A DNA stretch of 64,000 bases from Chloroflexota bacterium (GTDB taxonomy: Bacteria > Chloroflexota > Anaerolineae > Anaerolineales > Anaerolineaceae). The notes beneath the pieces are model-generated. The model made no database searches and was not told the origin of the DNA. It saw only the letters and a program-made list of their open reading frames with translations. Of this stretch, positions 45,701 to 53,963 are shown in pieces (the first letter of the stretch is position 1; the number at the start of each line of letters is the position of its first letter). Both the position numbers and the translations under genes were made by a program. The stretch spans positions 62,001 through 126,000 of the forward strand of contig JAEKNU010000002.1 in NCBI GenBank assembly GCA_016838895.1, in the 5' to 3' direction.

Positions 45701-46759
45701 CGCCTGAGCAACAATCAGATGCGTTCGCTGGCTGAAGGGGATGAAGAACTGCAGGAAGCTATCAAAAAACAGGTGGAGTCCTTCCTGGTTAAGATTAATA
45801 TTCAACGTGTGATTGGTTCATTGGAACGCCGTCTGGATGAAAGCCTGAATGTACGTCAGGATGATCTGAAAGATTTGGATTGGTTGGATGCAGCGGATGT
45901 GATTCTGGAAAAACTTGAAAAAGTATACGATCTGCGTGAGGAACGTTTGCTAGGAGAAAAAGGTCAGATTTCATTGGATTTGGAAAACAGCCTGCCAGCA
46001 CAGGTAGATTTTCAAAAATCTGATCAGGTATTAATTCCAATGCTGATGACCATGGCAAGGGGCAGCAAACTTGCTTTTGATACAAGAACACATCGTCGAG
46101 GGAGTAAGCAATATGTGCGCCTGGGTTATGTTTATCCGGCGGCAAAATTACTTCAGGATGCCGAACGAGAAGAAATCACCGATCGGATTTTGACTCATTT
46201 GGAATCAGCCATTGAGGCATTTGAACTGGCACGTGGCAAGTCCTTCTTCGCTCGTTTGGAATTGGTCAATGCCAATTTGGCTCAACTGGATGAACGTTAT
46301 CGCCAACGTTTGATTAATATGATTGGTGAGGATCAATACAATCATTATGCAAATCAGGCTTTAAGTGATCTGCCTGAACAGGAAAAATCCGAATTGCAAC
46401 ATTTGCTTGGTAAACTTGCTCAAAACGAAGTGTATCGAGAATTATTATTGCGCGTGATTACGGATCAGTGGGTAGAATATCTTACCAAAGTGGAAGCACT
46501 GCGTGTTTCAATTGGCATGGAAGCCTATGCCCAGCGGGATCCACTGGTTCAATATAAATCCCGGGCTACTGATTTGTTCCAGGAATTACTAACTGATATT
46601 CGTATGGCTGTCATTAGTCGGGTATTTATGTATAATGTCAAGCGTGCACCAGCGCCAGACGCAGTGGATAAGTCGGCTGAATCACCCGCAAAGGAAAAAT
46701 TAGTAGAAAAACAAGCCAGTGGCAGTACAGCAAAGAAGAAGAAACGTAAACGTCATTGA
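42728..46759 (+). CDS. secA: Preprotein translocase ATPase SecA with two large insertions
   Basis: A 1343-residue SecA, compared with 901 in Escherichia coli. The motor is intact: Walker A MRTGEGKT near 103, DEVDNILIDEARTPLIISGP near 235, and NMAGRGVDIKLGG near 640. About 90 extra residues (about 520-608) interrupt the second nucleotide-binding domain between TTSVEHSDLL and GIPHKVLNARKHDEESL. A second insertion of about 290 residues, rich in charged helices, expands the helical region between QRNLVFKKEVL (about 831) and DQWVEYLTKVEALR (about 1247). The C-terminus is basic (KKKKRKRH) and lacks the zinc-finger linker. SecA drives protein export through SecYEG. Confidence 0.94.
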   Translation: MFKKIMVAIGADPNTRELNRLIEKTLEINALESEYEKLTDDELKAKTPAFRERLANGETMDDILVEAFATVREVSKRTIGLRHYDVQMIGGMVMHDGKIAEMRTGEGKTLVATLPIYLNGLSGRGIHLVTVNDYLARRDARWMAPIMNFLGLSVGVLQMANRTDGGQRAYLVDLEKESGQEDQHQLVMVTRQQAYAADVTYGTNSEFGFDYLRDNLTMTLGARVQREYVFCIIDEVDNILIDEARTPLIISGPAADAAEWYTKMALVVRQLNPEDYEINEKDRNVTLTEIGETHVEEIMGVALRDPDRPEDITPEQARILGHLEQALRAQFLFKRNKDYLVQGGGVHIVDEYTGRLMIGRRWSEGLHQAVEAKEGVKIEPENVTYATITLQNYFRMYEKLAGMTGTAETEAEEFAKIYKLEVLPIPMNLEYVAKQEDTDLISIEDKDENGYKYIYYASQNDAEELPLFWKRKDFPDVVYQSAEAKHRAILEEVIQYYIIGRPQLVGTTSVEHSDLLSSLMKTEPVRHLLQVLMLRQRWLEINEKEFMEKDVPELAPLKTPLLKIKTGDIRNVARTLNTSLNLESDESLDYLLQILGLEAAHKDRLLMVIQGGIPHKVLNARKHDEESLIISKAGAFGAVTIATNMAGRGVDIKLGGELNETILRDVNRVLSHEIDNPFDLLHDDRKALLEKMSAEDYGIYEESVDEFLAHVDNMHKVRELGGLHVIGSERHESRRIDNQLRGRAARQGDPGSSRFYLSLEDDLMRLFGGAQVENLWKRMFFDDSMPIEMNIIGRMVEQSQERVEGSNFDMRKHLLEYDDVLNAQRGRIYGQRNLVFKKEVLNQDVLDMLHTELQQRIPSSLEDEEGPWKLLAYLEDIQPTINFDSIIYPSFTIRLLVDDLKERLNSDQVNKEKLKAVLLEIAENTLSAEREHLLNNAKEILVRIESNIEDQKLERFDAIDAFFENLDEDEEELRTQADLANEINQLARIPLRLSNNQMRSLAEGDEELQEAIKKQVESFLVKINIQRVIGSLERRLDESLNVRQDDLKDLDWLDAADVILEKLEKVYDLREERLLGEKGQISLDLENSLPAQVDFQKSDQVLIPMLMTMARGSKLAFDTRTHRRGSKQYVRLGYVYPAAKLLQDAEREEITDRILTHLESAIEAFELARGKSFFARLELVNANLAQLDERYRQRLINMIGEDQYNHYANQALSDLPEQEKSELQHLLGKLAQNEVYRELLLRVITDQWVEYLTKVEALRVSIGMEAYAQRDPLVQYKSRATDLFQELLTDIRMAVISRVFMYNVKRAPAPDAVDKSAESPAKEKLVEKQASGSTAKKKKRKRH

Positions 46760-46784
46760 TCGGCACAATAAATAAATTGACAAA

Positions 46785-46812
46785 TTGCCCATTTTCCCAA
46801 ATGTGGTACAAT
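46785..46812 (+). promoter_or_regulatory. Possible promoter of the S1-like gene
   Basis: TTGCCC (46785-46790) and TACAAT (46807-46812) are 16 bases apart, and TGg precedes the -10 box. A TATAAT at 46817-46822 lacks a partner at a fitting distance. Confidence 0.5.
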
Positions 46813-46924
46813 CGGGTATAATAACAGTCCTTATACAGTCAGGATTGATTCTTGCCATTTCATTCATTCCACTTTATAATGATGACTGTTATATTAATAT
46901 TATTAGCTGGAGTACAAATACCGT

Positions 46925-48553
46925 ATGAATCCAAATGACACCCAACTCGGACAGGGGGTATCGCCCGAGAACGAGACCACTGAAACAAATAATATGGCGG
47001 CCTTATTAGAACAAGAGGGCCTTGGCATAGACTTTCCCTCACGGGGAGAGATTAGGGATGGCGTGATTGCCAGTATTTCCCCCGGGCAAATATTGGTTAG
47101 CGTCGGAACAAAATCTGAGGGTGTCATCAGCGGCAAAGAGCTTGAACAGATTCCCGAGGATGAAATGCAGGACTTTACAGTAGGTAGAGAAATACCTGTA
47201 TTTGTCGTGAACCCTGAAGATTCCAGCGGCACGTTAGTGTTGTCATACATTCGCGCTCGTGAAGAAGTCAGCTGGAAAGAAGCTGAAGAACTTTTGGAAT
47301 CTAAAGCCATTTGCCATGCCAACGTAATTGGTTATAACAAAGGTGGTTTAATTGTACCTTTGGGCGTACTTCGTGGATTCGTACCAGCATCTCAAATCAG
47401 TTTAAGCCGTCGTGCAGCGTTAATTGGTGATACGCCGGATCAACGCTGGGGTAAAATGGTTGGTGAAGATATCGATTATGTCGTAATCGAGGTTGATCGA
47501 TCACGACGTCGTTTGATTCTTTCCGAACGTGCTGCCAGCAACGAAACACGCGAGACTGTAAAAGATCGTATCATCAATGAGTTAACTGAGGGTGATGTCC
47601 GGCATGGTCGCGTAACCAGCCTGGCTGATTTTGGTGCCTTTATCAATATCAATGGTGCAGATGGACTGGTCCATTTATCCGAAATTTCATGGGATCGTAT
47701 TAAACACCCCAGCGAATCATTAGAAATCGGACAAGATATTGATGTCAAGGTTATCAGTGTAGACCGTGAGAAAAAGCGGATTGGCTTATCTATCCGTCAA
47801 TTACTGGATGATCCTTGGTCACAATTGGTTGAAAGTTATTCTGTTGGTCAATTGGTTACCGGTGTAATCACGCGTCTCACAAAATTTGGCGCATTTGCCC
47901 GACTCGAAGAAAATCTGGAAGGTCTGATTCATATTTCCGAGATCAGTGATCGTCGCATTGAACATCCTAAGGAAGTATTAAACGAAGGCGATGAAGTTAC
48001 CTTACGTGTGATCAAGATTGATCCTGCGGATCATCGTATTGGTTTGAGTGTTCGCAAAGTGGATTCAATGGCTTATGCAGATATGGATTGGAAGACGTTA
48101 TTGGAAGGTGAAGAGGGCGTCAGTGTTGTAACTTCAGCAGATCAGGAAGTTGTAGCAGAAGCTGTCGTCGAGACTGAACCTGAAGAAAAAGTTGAAGCAG
48201 AAGCCAAACCGAAAGCAAAAGCCAAAGCAAAGGCAAAAGAAGAAGCTGAAGTTGAGGTTATTGCTGAGACTGAAGTTGTCGCTGAGACTAAAGCTGAAAA
48301 TGAAATTGAGGTTGTCGCTGAGACTGAAGCTGTGGCGGAGACTAAACCAAAACCAAAAGCAAAAGCAAAAGCTAAACCGAAAGCAAAGGCAAAAGTTGAA
48401 GCTGAATCAGAAGCAGAAGCTGTCGCAAAAGCCGAGCCTGAAGCTGAAGTTAAGGCCAAACCGAAAGCAAAACCGAAAGCAAAACCGAAAGCTAAGGCAA
48501 AAGTTGAAGCCGAGGTTGAGCCGGAAGCGGAAACAGAATCTGATAAAGAATAA
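46925..48553 (+). CDS. rpsA: Ribosomal protein S1-like protein with a long Lys/Ala/Glu tail
   Basis: A 542-residue protein with four S1 RNA-binding domains. They begin near residues 41, 127, 217 and 303; the third and fourth are most typical (SLADFGAFININGADGLVHL and RLTKFGAFARLEENLEGLIH). The first two are less regular. From about residue 400 the sequence becomes a low-complexity tail of about 140 residues built from KAKAKA, EAEVE and KPKAKPKA runs. The S1 domains help bind mRNA to the ribosome. The ribosome site GGAG is 12 bases from the ATG, a long spacing. The symbol is by homology; it could be a paralogue. Confidence 0.85.
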   Translation: MNPNDTQLGQGVSPENETTETNNMAALLEQEGLGIDFPSRGEIRDGVIASISPGQILVSVGTKSEGVISGKELEQIPEDEMQDFTVGREIPVFVVNPEDSSGTLVLSYIRAREEVSWKEAEELLESKAICHANVIGYNKGGLIVPLGVLRGFVPASQISLSRRAALIGDTPDQRWGKMVGEDIDYVVIEVDRSRRRLILSERAASNETRETVKDRIINELTEGDVRHGRVTSLADFGAFININGADGLVHLSEISWDRIKHPSESLEIGQDIDVKVISVDREKKRIGLSIRQLLDDPWSQLVESYSVGQLVTGVITRLTKFGAFARLEENLEGLIHISEISDRRIEHPKEVLNEGDEVTLRVIKIDPADHRIGLSVRKVDSMAYADMDWKTLLEGEEGVSVVTSADQEVVAEAVVETEPEEKVEAEAKPKAKAKAKAKEEAEVEVIAETEVVAETKAENEIEVVAETEAVAETKPKPKAKAKAKPKAKAKVEAESEAEAVAKAEPEAEVKAKPKAKPKAKPKAKAKVEAEVEPEAETESDKE

Positions 48554-48569
48554 TGTAGATAATTAATTA

Positions 48570-48597
48570 ACGCGCACCGATTGTGGTGCGCGTTTTT
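48570..48597 (+). terminator. Terminator of the S1 gene
   Basis: ACGCGCACC (48570-48578) pairs with GGTGCGCGT (48585-48593) around a six-base loop, followed by five T. Confidence 0.9.
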
Positions 48598-48612
48598 AAA
48601 TTAAGGTGCAAA

Positions 48613-49716
48613 ATGTCGCTATTTATTGATTCCCATCAGGATATCGCTTTCAATTTATTATCTTTACAGCGTGACTATCGTCATTCTGTTCTGGAAACGC
48701 GTAAAAATGAACAAGATAGTGATATTCCCGCTGAAGTAGGACAGGCCTTATTGGGATGGCCGGAGTATCAAAAGGCAAATCTGGCGCTTATTTTTGGCAC
48801 ATTGTTTATCCTTCCAAATTCTAAAGTTACTCCATTAACCGTTAAGTATACTTACGATTCTTTCGTTAAGGCGAAAAAATTATATCAGGCAGAAATCGAC
48901 TTATATCATAATCTTGCTCAGCAAAGCCCGGATATGTTTCGATTGATTCTTTGCAAATCAGATCTCAATAGTTTGATAGATGTCTGGAAAGATTCTCCAG
49001 CTCAATACCCGCAGCACACCAATCCGGTAGGGATTGTTATACTAATGGAAGGTGCGGAGGGGATTGCAAATCCTGCTGAATTGAATGGGTGGTGGGAGCA
49101 AGGCCTACGCATGGTTGGGCCGGTATGGGATGGTGGACGATTTTGCGGAAGTAGTACTCAACCGGGAACCTTTACTAATGAAGGAAAAGATTTATTAAGA
49201 GTTATGTCTGAACTGGGCATGGCGCTGGATATCTCCCATATGGATACTCAGTCAACAATCTATGCTCTAGATCATTTTAATGGACAGGTATTTGCAAGCC
49301 ATGCCAATGTGCTGAATCTTGTGCCAGGCTTCCAGAGCGAACGTTTATTCAAAGATGAAACAATTCGTGGATTAATTGATCGAGATAGTGTTATGGGCAT
49401 TATGCCGGTAAATTTTTTCCTCAAAGCTGGCTGGCATAGCGGAGATGATCGTTCTGTTATCAGCATTAACTTAATGTTAAACCATATTGACTATGTATGT
49501 CAGTTGGCGGGCAGTGCCCGACATGTTGCTATCGGCACTGATTTTGATGGTGGATTAGGGTTACGTGATGTTCCCTATGAAATAAATTCAATTTCTGATA
49601 TACAATTAATATCTACGGGGTTGGAAAATAGAGGTTATCAAACAGCCGAGATTGACGCCATTTGTTATGGCAATTGGCTGAGAATGCTGGAAAGGATATT
49701 ACCGTTAAATGGATAG
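48613..49716 (+). CDS. Membrane dipeptidase-like metallopeptidase (M19)
   Basis: A 367-residue M19 peptidase that hydrolyses dipeptides or related amides at a two-zinc centre. The ligands are seen in DSHQD near residue 6, the Glu of MEGAEGI, and the later His residues of DISHMD and FASHAN; the Asp of GTDFDGG completes the set. No signal peptide or membrane helix is visible, so it is cytoplasmic. The ATG at 48613 with AAGG upstream is preferred to an upstream in-frame start that lies inside the terminator. It overlaps the next gene by eight bases. Confidence 0.88.
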   Translation: MSLFIDSHQDIAFNLLSLQRDYRHSVLETRKNEQDSDIPAEVGQALLGWPEYQKANLALIFGTLFILPNSKVTPLTVKYTYDSFVKAKKLYQAEIDLYHNLAQQSPDMFRLILCKSDLNSLIDVWKDSPAQYPQHTNPVGIVILMEGAEGIANPAELNGWWEQGLRMVGPVWDGGRFCGSSTQPGTFTNEGKDLLRVMSELGMALDISHMDTQSTIYALDHFNGQVFASHANVLNLVPGFQSERLFKDETIRGLIDRDSVMGIMPVNFFLKAGWHSGDDRSVISINLMLNHIDYVCQLAGSARHVAIGTDFDGGLGLRDVPYEINSISDIQLISTGLENRGYQTAEIDAICYGNWLRMLERILPLNG

Positions 49717-50203
49717 AAAACCTGAAGAAATGACCAATCCAACAAATGATACAATATCGCCCCCTCATTTAACCTATTCACGTCGTCGGGTGAGAACCGG
49801 GCTATCAGTGACGTTGTTGGGTTTCGTTATTTTTTTGATTGGTATCCGACCAGATGTGTTTGGGTTGGATCGTAGTCCGGTGATTGGTTTTGTTCAAGTT
49901 GCCGTTTTTATTATTGGCCTGGCATTTTTATGTATCGGCGGTTATATCAGCTTGATGGCATTATGGAAATATGAAACCCCATCCATTATCGCTGATTTTG
50001 GCGTACGAGTGGTGGCTTCCGGGTTTGTGATATGTGTGGTGACTGGTATGGCGGATGTATTTGGTTTTGGCACTGATCCTTTGCCTTCTGTACCTTATTT
50101 TGGCCCTTTACAGGCATTGGGTGTTCAATTAGGACAGTACGTTATTGCAATTGGTATGCTGATGCTTATTCCATATCACCGGTATATGAAAAAAAATCAG
50201 TAA
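49709..50203 (+). CDS. Four-helix membrane protein, function unknown
   Basis: A 164-residue protein with about four membrane helices (near 30-50, 58-82, 90-112 and 125-148) after a 28-residue hydrophilic N-terminus. No family or motif was recognised. The ATG lies inside the end of the dipeptidase gene, so the two are translationally coupled. A terminator follows. Confidence 0.7.
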   Translation: MDRKPEEMTNPTNDTISPPHLTYSRRRVRTGLSVTLLGFVIFLIGIRPDVFGLDRSPVIGFVQVAVFIIGLAFLCIGGYISLMALWKYETPSIIADFGVRVVASGFVICVVTGMADVFGFGTDPLPSVPYFGPLQALGVQLGQYVIAIGMLMLIPYHRYMKKNQ

Positions 50204-50206
50204 AGT

Positions 50207-50235
50207 AAAAAACTCTGCCTGGCAGAGTTTTTTTT
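50207..50235 (+). terminator. Terminator
   Basis: A symmetric stem around position 50220 (AACTCTG on the left, CAGAGTT on the right) is followed by eight T. Confidence 0.88.
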
Positions 50236-50258
50236 ATTTCCATAAGATGGGTCAACTT

Positions 50259-50267
50259 TGGTACAAT
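50259..50267 (+). promoter_or_regulatory. Extended -10 promoter element
   Basis: TGgTACAAT lies 35 bases before the first M16 peptidase gene. No good -35 box was seen. Confidence 0.5.
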
Positions 50268-50301
50268 TAGCCAACCCTAATTAATAATTGGACATCCATT
50301 A

Positions 50302-51600
50302 ATGAAAGAAAATAAAACAAAAAAATATAAATTACCAAATGGCTTAGAGGTGCATTTAAAGGAAATTCATACAGCACCGATTATCAGCCATTGGGTTTGG
50401 TATCGTGTTGGTTCGCGTAATGAAAAGCCCGGCAAAACAGGGATCTCTCATTGGGTGGAGCATATGCTGTTTAAAGGCACAGAAAAATTTCCGGCCAGTA
50501 TCTCGGATCGTGTCATATCTCGCGAAGGTGGTATCTGGAATGCATTTACGTTTTTGGATTGGACTGCCTTTTTTGAGACCATGCCTGCCGATAAAATTGA
50601 CCTGGCGCTGGATATGGAATCTGATCGAATGATGAATTGCCTTTTCGATAAAGATGAGGTCGAATCTGAACGCACGGTTGTGCTATCTGAACGGGAAGGG
50701 AATGAAAATGAACCTTTGATGCGTTTGGATGAACAGATGCAGATGAAGGCTTTTGATCAACATCCTTATCGTAATGAAGTAATTGGTCTGGCAGATGATA
50801 TCCGCTCGATCACCCGGGATGATTTGTATCAACATTATCGCCGCTATTATGCGCCCAATAATGCTGTGTTGGCTATTGCAGGTGATTTTGATATGGCTAC
50901 CATGGTTCAAAAAGTTGAACAATATTATAGTAAAGTGCCATCCTCAAATCTGGATGCACAGCCTATTCCTGCAGAAGCGGCATTGACTGCTGAACGCCGT
51001 GTAGAAATCAGCGGGCCGGGTGATACAACTTATTTGCGGGTAAGTTATCGTGCTCCGGCAGCCGCAAATGATGATTTCTTTGCTTTCAGTGTGCTGGATA
51101 GTGTACTATCCGGTCCCTCCGGGTTGAACATGTTTGGTGGTGGCAACATATCAAATAAAACCAGTCGTTTGTACCAGGCATTGGTAGATAGCGAGATAAC
51201 CGTTTCAGTCAGTGGTGGTATTCAGTCTACGATTGATCCATTTTTGTATACCTTTACAATGATCGTTCGCCCTGAAAAATCGCCTGAAGAAGCATTACAA
51301 ATTCTTGATGCGGAAATTGCCAAAGTACAACAGCAAGTCGTTGGCAAGGTTGAAATTCATAAAGCCATCAAACAAGCCAAGGCAATGTTTGCATACGGAT
51401 CGGAAAACGTTACCAATCAGGCATTCTGGTTGGGATATGCTGAAATGTTCGATGATTACAGTTGGTTTGAGGAGTATATAGCCCGTTTGGAACAAGTAAA
51501 TCCTCAGGCAGTTCAACTCGCAGCAAATAAATACCTGAGTGCTGCACGAAGAGTGGTGGGCATATACACACCGCAAATGCAGGAAGGAAGTGTTTCATGA
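50302..51600 (+). CDS. M16 zinc metallopeptidase, catalytic subunit
   Basis: A 432-residue peptidase of the pitrilysin/MPP family. The inverted zinc site is HWVEH near residue 50, and the distant Glu ligand lies in SERTVVLSEREGNENEP. Two MPP-like lobes are present. No signal peptide is seen, so it is probably cytoplasmic. The gene overlaps the next by an ATGA; that protein lacks the zinc site, which fits a heterodimer like mitochondrial processing peptidase and some bacterial pairs. The substrate is unknown. An extended -10 element is upstream. Confidence 0.9.
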   Translation: MKENKTKKYKLPNGLEVHLKEIHTAPIISHWVWYRVGSRNEKPGKTGISHWVEHMLFKGTEKFPASISDRVISREGGIWNAFTFLDWTAFFETMPADKIDLALDMESDRMMNCLFDKDEVESERTVVLSEREGNENEPLMRLDEQMQMKAFDQHPYRNEVIGLADDIRSITRDDLYQHYRRYYAPNNAVLAIAGDFDMATMVQKVEQYYSKVPSSNLDAQPIPAEAALTAERRVEISGPGDTTYLRVSYRAPAAANDDFFAFSVLDSVLSGPSGLNMFGGGNISNKTSRLYQALVDSEITVSVSGGIQSTIDPFLYTFTMIVRPEKSPEEALQILDAEIAKVQQQVVGKVEIHKAIKQAKAMFAYGSENVTNQAFWLGYAEMFDDYSWFEEYIARLEQVNPQAVQLAANKYLSAARRVVGIYTPQMQEGSVS

Positions 51601-52892
51601 TTGCAATGAATCAACGTATGATTGAGCATTTACCTGGTGAAGGCGATATTCAGCGCAGCGTTTTGGATAATGGTATTGTTTTATTGAGTCGTTATCATCC
51701 GCATAGTCCATCCATTGTGGTCAATGGTTTTTTATCCAGCGGCAGTTTGTATGACCCACCTGAAAAATTGGGTCGCGCAAATTTTACCGCTTTGGGTATC
51801 ATGCGTGGTACACAGAAAAAGAATTTTTCTCAAATTTATGAATCCCTGGAGTATATGGGTGCCAGCCTGATGTTTGGCGGCAGTGTGCATTCCACCAGCT
51901 TTGGTGGGCGTGCATTGGCAGAAGATTTACCATCCTTTTTTGAATTATTAGCCGAAGGATTACGTGAGCCTACTTTTCCAACGGAGCAAATTGAGCGATT
52001 GCGTGCTTTGATTATGGCTTCATTAGCCATACGGGCACAAGATACTAGCTCCATGGCGTCCATGGCGTTTGACAAGCACATTTATGCAGATCATCCATAT
52101 GCGTCGCCAGAAGATGGTTTTGTGGAAACGATTAAACAAATTACGCGAGATGATTTAGCAGAGACACACGCAAAATACTTCGGGCCGCAGGGTTTAGTCC
52201 TGGCGGTGACAGGTGGTGTAGACGCTGACGCAGTTAAAAAAGTGGTTGAAGATACCCTGGGAGACTGGATAAATACTGCACAGGAACCGGATTCAGATCC
52301 AGGCAGCCCAGTGGAAATGATTCAGGAAATTCGAGAGCATATTAATATTCCAGGTAAAAGTCAAACCGATATCGTGATGGGTAATCAGGGTTTTACGCGA
52401 ACCTCAGAGGACTTCTTTGCGGCTACATTGGCAAATAATATTCTTGGACAATTTGGCATGATGGGGCGTATTGGTTATTCCGTGCGAGAGAAAGCCGGAT
52501 TGGCCTATTATGCCAGCAGCGGTTTAAATGCTTCAAAAAGCGCAGGTGCCTGGGAAATCAGTGCCGGGGTTAACCCCAATAATGTTGAAAAGGCGATTGA
52601 TTTAATTAAAAAAGAAGTGCAAAAGTTTATTGCTGAAGGACCTTCGGATCAGGAACTGGAAGAAAGTCAGGCAAATTATATTGGCCGTTTACCTCTTTCA
52701 ATGGAATCGAATCAGGGTGTGGCTGCTGCATTAATAAACATTGAACGCTTTGAACTGGGCATAAATTATTATCGCGATTACCCGGCCAAAATTGCTTCAA
52801 TAACAAAAGAAGCAGCACAACAAGTTGCTGCGAAATATCTTAAACCTCAAAATATGGCAATTATCTCCGCTGGTGTTAAAGCGGAAGGATAA
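51597..52892 (+). CDS. M16-family subunit without the zinc site
   Basis: A 431-residue M16-family protein. The segment where the HxxEH should be reads NFTALGIMRGT, so it cannot bind zinc there. The C-terminal lobe keeps SVREKAGLAYYASSG with the conserved Arg and Tyr that complete the partner's active site in known heterodimers. It overlaps the catalytic gene by four bases, which supports a one-to-one complex. Start ATG 51597 is chosen for the overlap; another ATG lies three codons later. Confidence 0.88.
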   Translation: MIAMNQRMIEHLPGEGDIQRSVLDNGIVLLSRYHPHSPSIVVNGFLSSGSLYDPPEKLGRANFTALGIMRGTQKKNFSQIYESLEYMGASLMFGGSVHSTSFGGRALAEDLPSFFELLAEGLREPTFPTEQIERLRALIMASLAIRAQDTSSMASMAFDKHIYADHPYASPEDGFVETIKQITRDDLAETHAKYFGPQGLVLAVTGGVDADAVKKVVEDTLGDWINTAQEPDSDPGSPVEMIQEIREHINIPGKSQTDIVMGNQGFTRTSEDFFAATLANNILGQFGMMGRIGYSVREKAGLAYYASSGLNASKSAGAWEISAGVNPNNVEKAIDLIKKEVQKFIAEGPSDQELEESQANYIGRLPLSMESNQGVAAALINIERFELGINYYRDYPAKIASITKEAAQQVAAKYLKPQNMAIISAGVKAEG

Positions 52893-52895
52893 ATA

Positions 52896-53264
52896 ATGCT
52901 TCGAAATGGCGTAGACCTCCTGGATATTTCAAGATTAGCACGTATGCAGTACGAGCAACCGGCTATCTTTGAACGTTTCCTGAAGCGGGTTTACACCAAA
53001 AAAGAAAGGGACGAATCACACGGCAGATTATCCTATTTAGCTGGTAGATTCGCCGGAAAGGAAGCTGCTGCGAAGGCTTTTTTGTGTGGCATTGGCAGCC
53101 TTGGCTGGCAATCTATTGAGATTTTACAAGGTGAGATGGGACAACCAGTTCTGGTATTTCATGAACGTGCATCCAGACTGGTTGAAGAACTGAAAATTAC
53201 ACAATGGAGCATCAGTATCAGTCATACGGATGAGCTGGCTATTGCTATGGTGGTTATGCAATGA
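52896..53264 (+). CDS. acpS: Holo-[acyl-carrier-protein] synthase
   Basis: A 122-residue phosphopantetheinyl transferase that activates acyl carrier protein with coenzyme A. The motifs GVDLLDISR near residue 5, RFAGKEAAAKA near 51 and SISHTDE near 108 fit AcpS, and the Asp and Glu that bind the metal are present. It starts three bases after the M16 pair and is probably in the same transcript, although no functional link is known. Confidence 0.92.
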   Translation: MLRNGVDLLDISRLARMQYEQPAIFERFLKRVYTKKERDESHGRLSYLAGRFAGKEAAAKAFLCGIGSLGWQSIEILQGEMGQPVLVFHERASRLVEELKITQWSISISHTDELAIAMVVMQ

Positions 53265-53301
53265 AACGAACAACAAAAGAAAGTACCCGAAAAGATACCG
53301 A

Positions 53302-53922
53302 ATGAAGATATTAGCAGTAAGTGATGTAGAACTTGAAACCATATACAGCAAGCAATTAACCACTCGATTTAAAGATATTGATGCAGTGATCAGTTGTGGT
53401 GATTTGCCATTTTATTATCTGGAATTCATTATTAGTTCATTAAGTGTGCCATTGTATTATGTGCGTGGAAATCACCATCAAAAAAAATTACGAAGTAGCC
53501 ATGGGGATGTCGAGCGAATATGCGGTGTGGATTTACATAATAAAGTGTATCGGGATTTCAACAATAAACTGTTTGCTGGTGTAGAGGGCAGCCTGCGATA
53601 CAATCGTGGACAGCAGCAATACAGCCAAGTAGAAATGTGGTGGAATGTTTTCAGCCTGGTGCCTAAACTGATGATTAATCGTCTCTTATATGGCAGATTT
53701 CTGGATGTTTTCGTCACTCATGCACCAGCCTGGCAAATTCATGATAAAAAAGATTTGCCGCATCAAGGCATAAAGGCATTTGTCTGGTTAGATAAGGTAT
53801 TTAAACCGCGCTATCATTTGCATGGTCATATCCATGTTTATAGTCAATATACACAAACCCTGACTGAATTGGGAGATACAAAAATCCTGAACACTTATGG
53901 CTACAAATTGATTGATATATAA
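53302..53922 (+). CDS. Metallophosphoesterase family protein
   Basis: A 206-residue calcineurin-like phosphoesterase. The metal motifs CGDLP, RGNHH, VTHAP and LHGHIHVY are present. The first motif, usually DxH, reads SDVE, so the first His is replaced by Glu. The ATG at 53302 is the first reasonable start after the acpS stop; an upstream frame would overlap acpS. It is the last of four genes in the M16 run. Substrate unknown. Confidence 0.85.
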   Translation: MKILAVSDVELETIYSKQLTTRFKDIDAVISCGDLPFYYLEFIISSLSVPLYYVRGNHHQKKLRSSHGDVERICGVDLHNKVYRDFNNKLFAGVEGSLRYNRGQQQYSQVEMWWNVFSLVPKLMINRLLYGRFLDVFVTHAPAWQIHDKKDLPHQGIKAFVWLDKVFKPRYHLHGHIHVYSQYTQTLTELGDTKILNTYGYKLIDI

Positions 53923-53927
53923 AGAGA

Positions 53928-53956
53928 AAACCTTTTCTGATCATCAGAAAAGGTTT
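53928..53956. terminator. Bidirectional terminator
   Basis: AAACCTTTTCTGA (53928-53940) pairs with its complement at 53944-53956 around a three-base loop, between convergent genes. Confidence 0.85.
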
Positions 53957-53963
53957 ATTTTTA

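Noticed and set aside
46777-46822. Promoter made of TTGACA (46777) and TATAAT (46817)
   Set aside because: The spacing is 34 bases, far too long; a 16-base pair with TACAAT at 46807 fits better.
48180-48540. Repetitive DNA that could suggest a CRISPR or tandem array
   Set aside because: The repeats are coding, in frame, of irregular length and have no spacers.
48192-48566. Frame encoding Lys/Gln/Leu repeats over the S1 tail
   Set aside because: It is the +1 reading of the repetitive Lys/Ala/Glu codons, not a gene.
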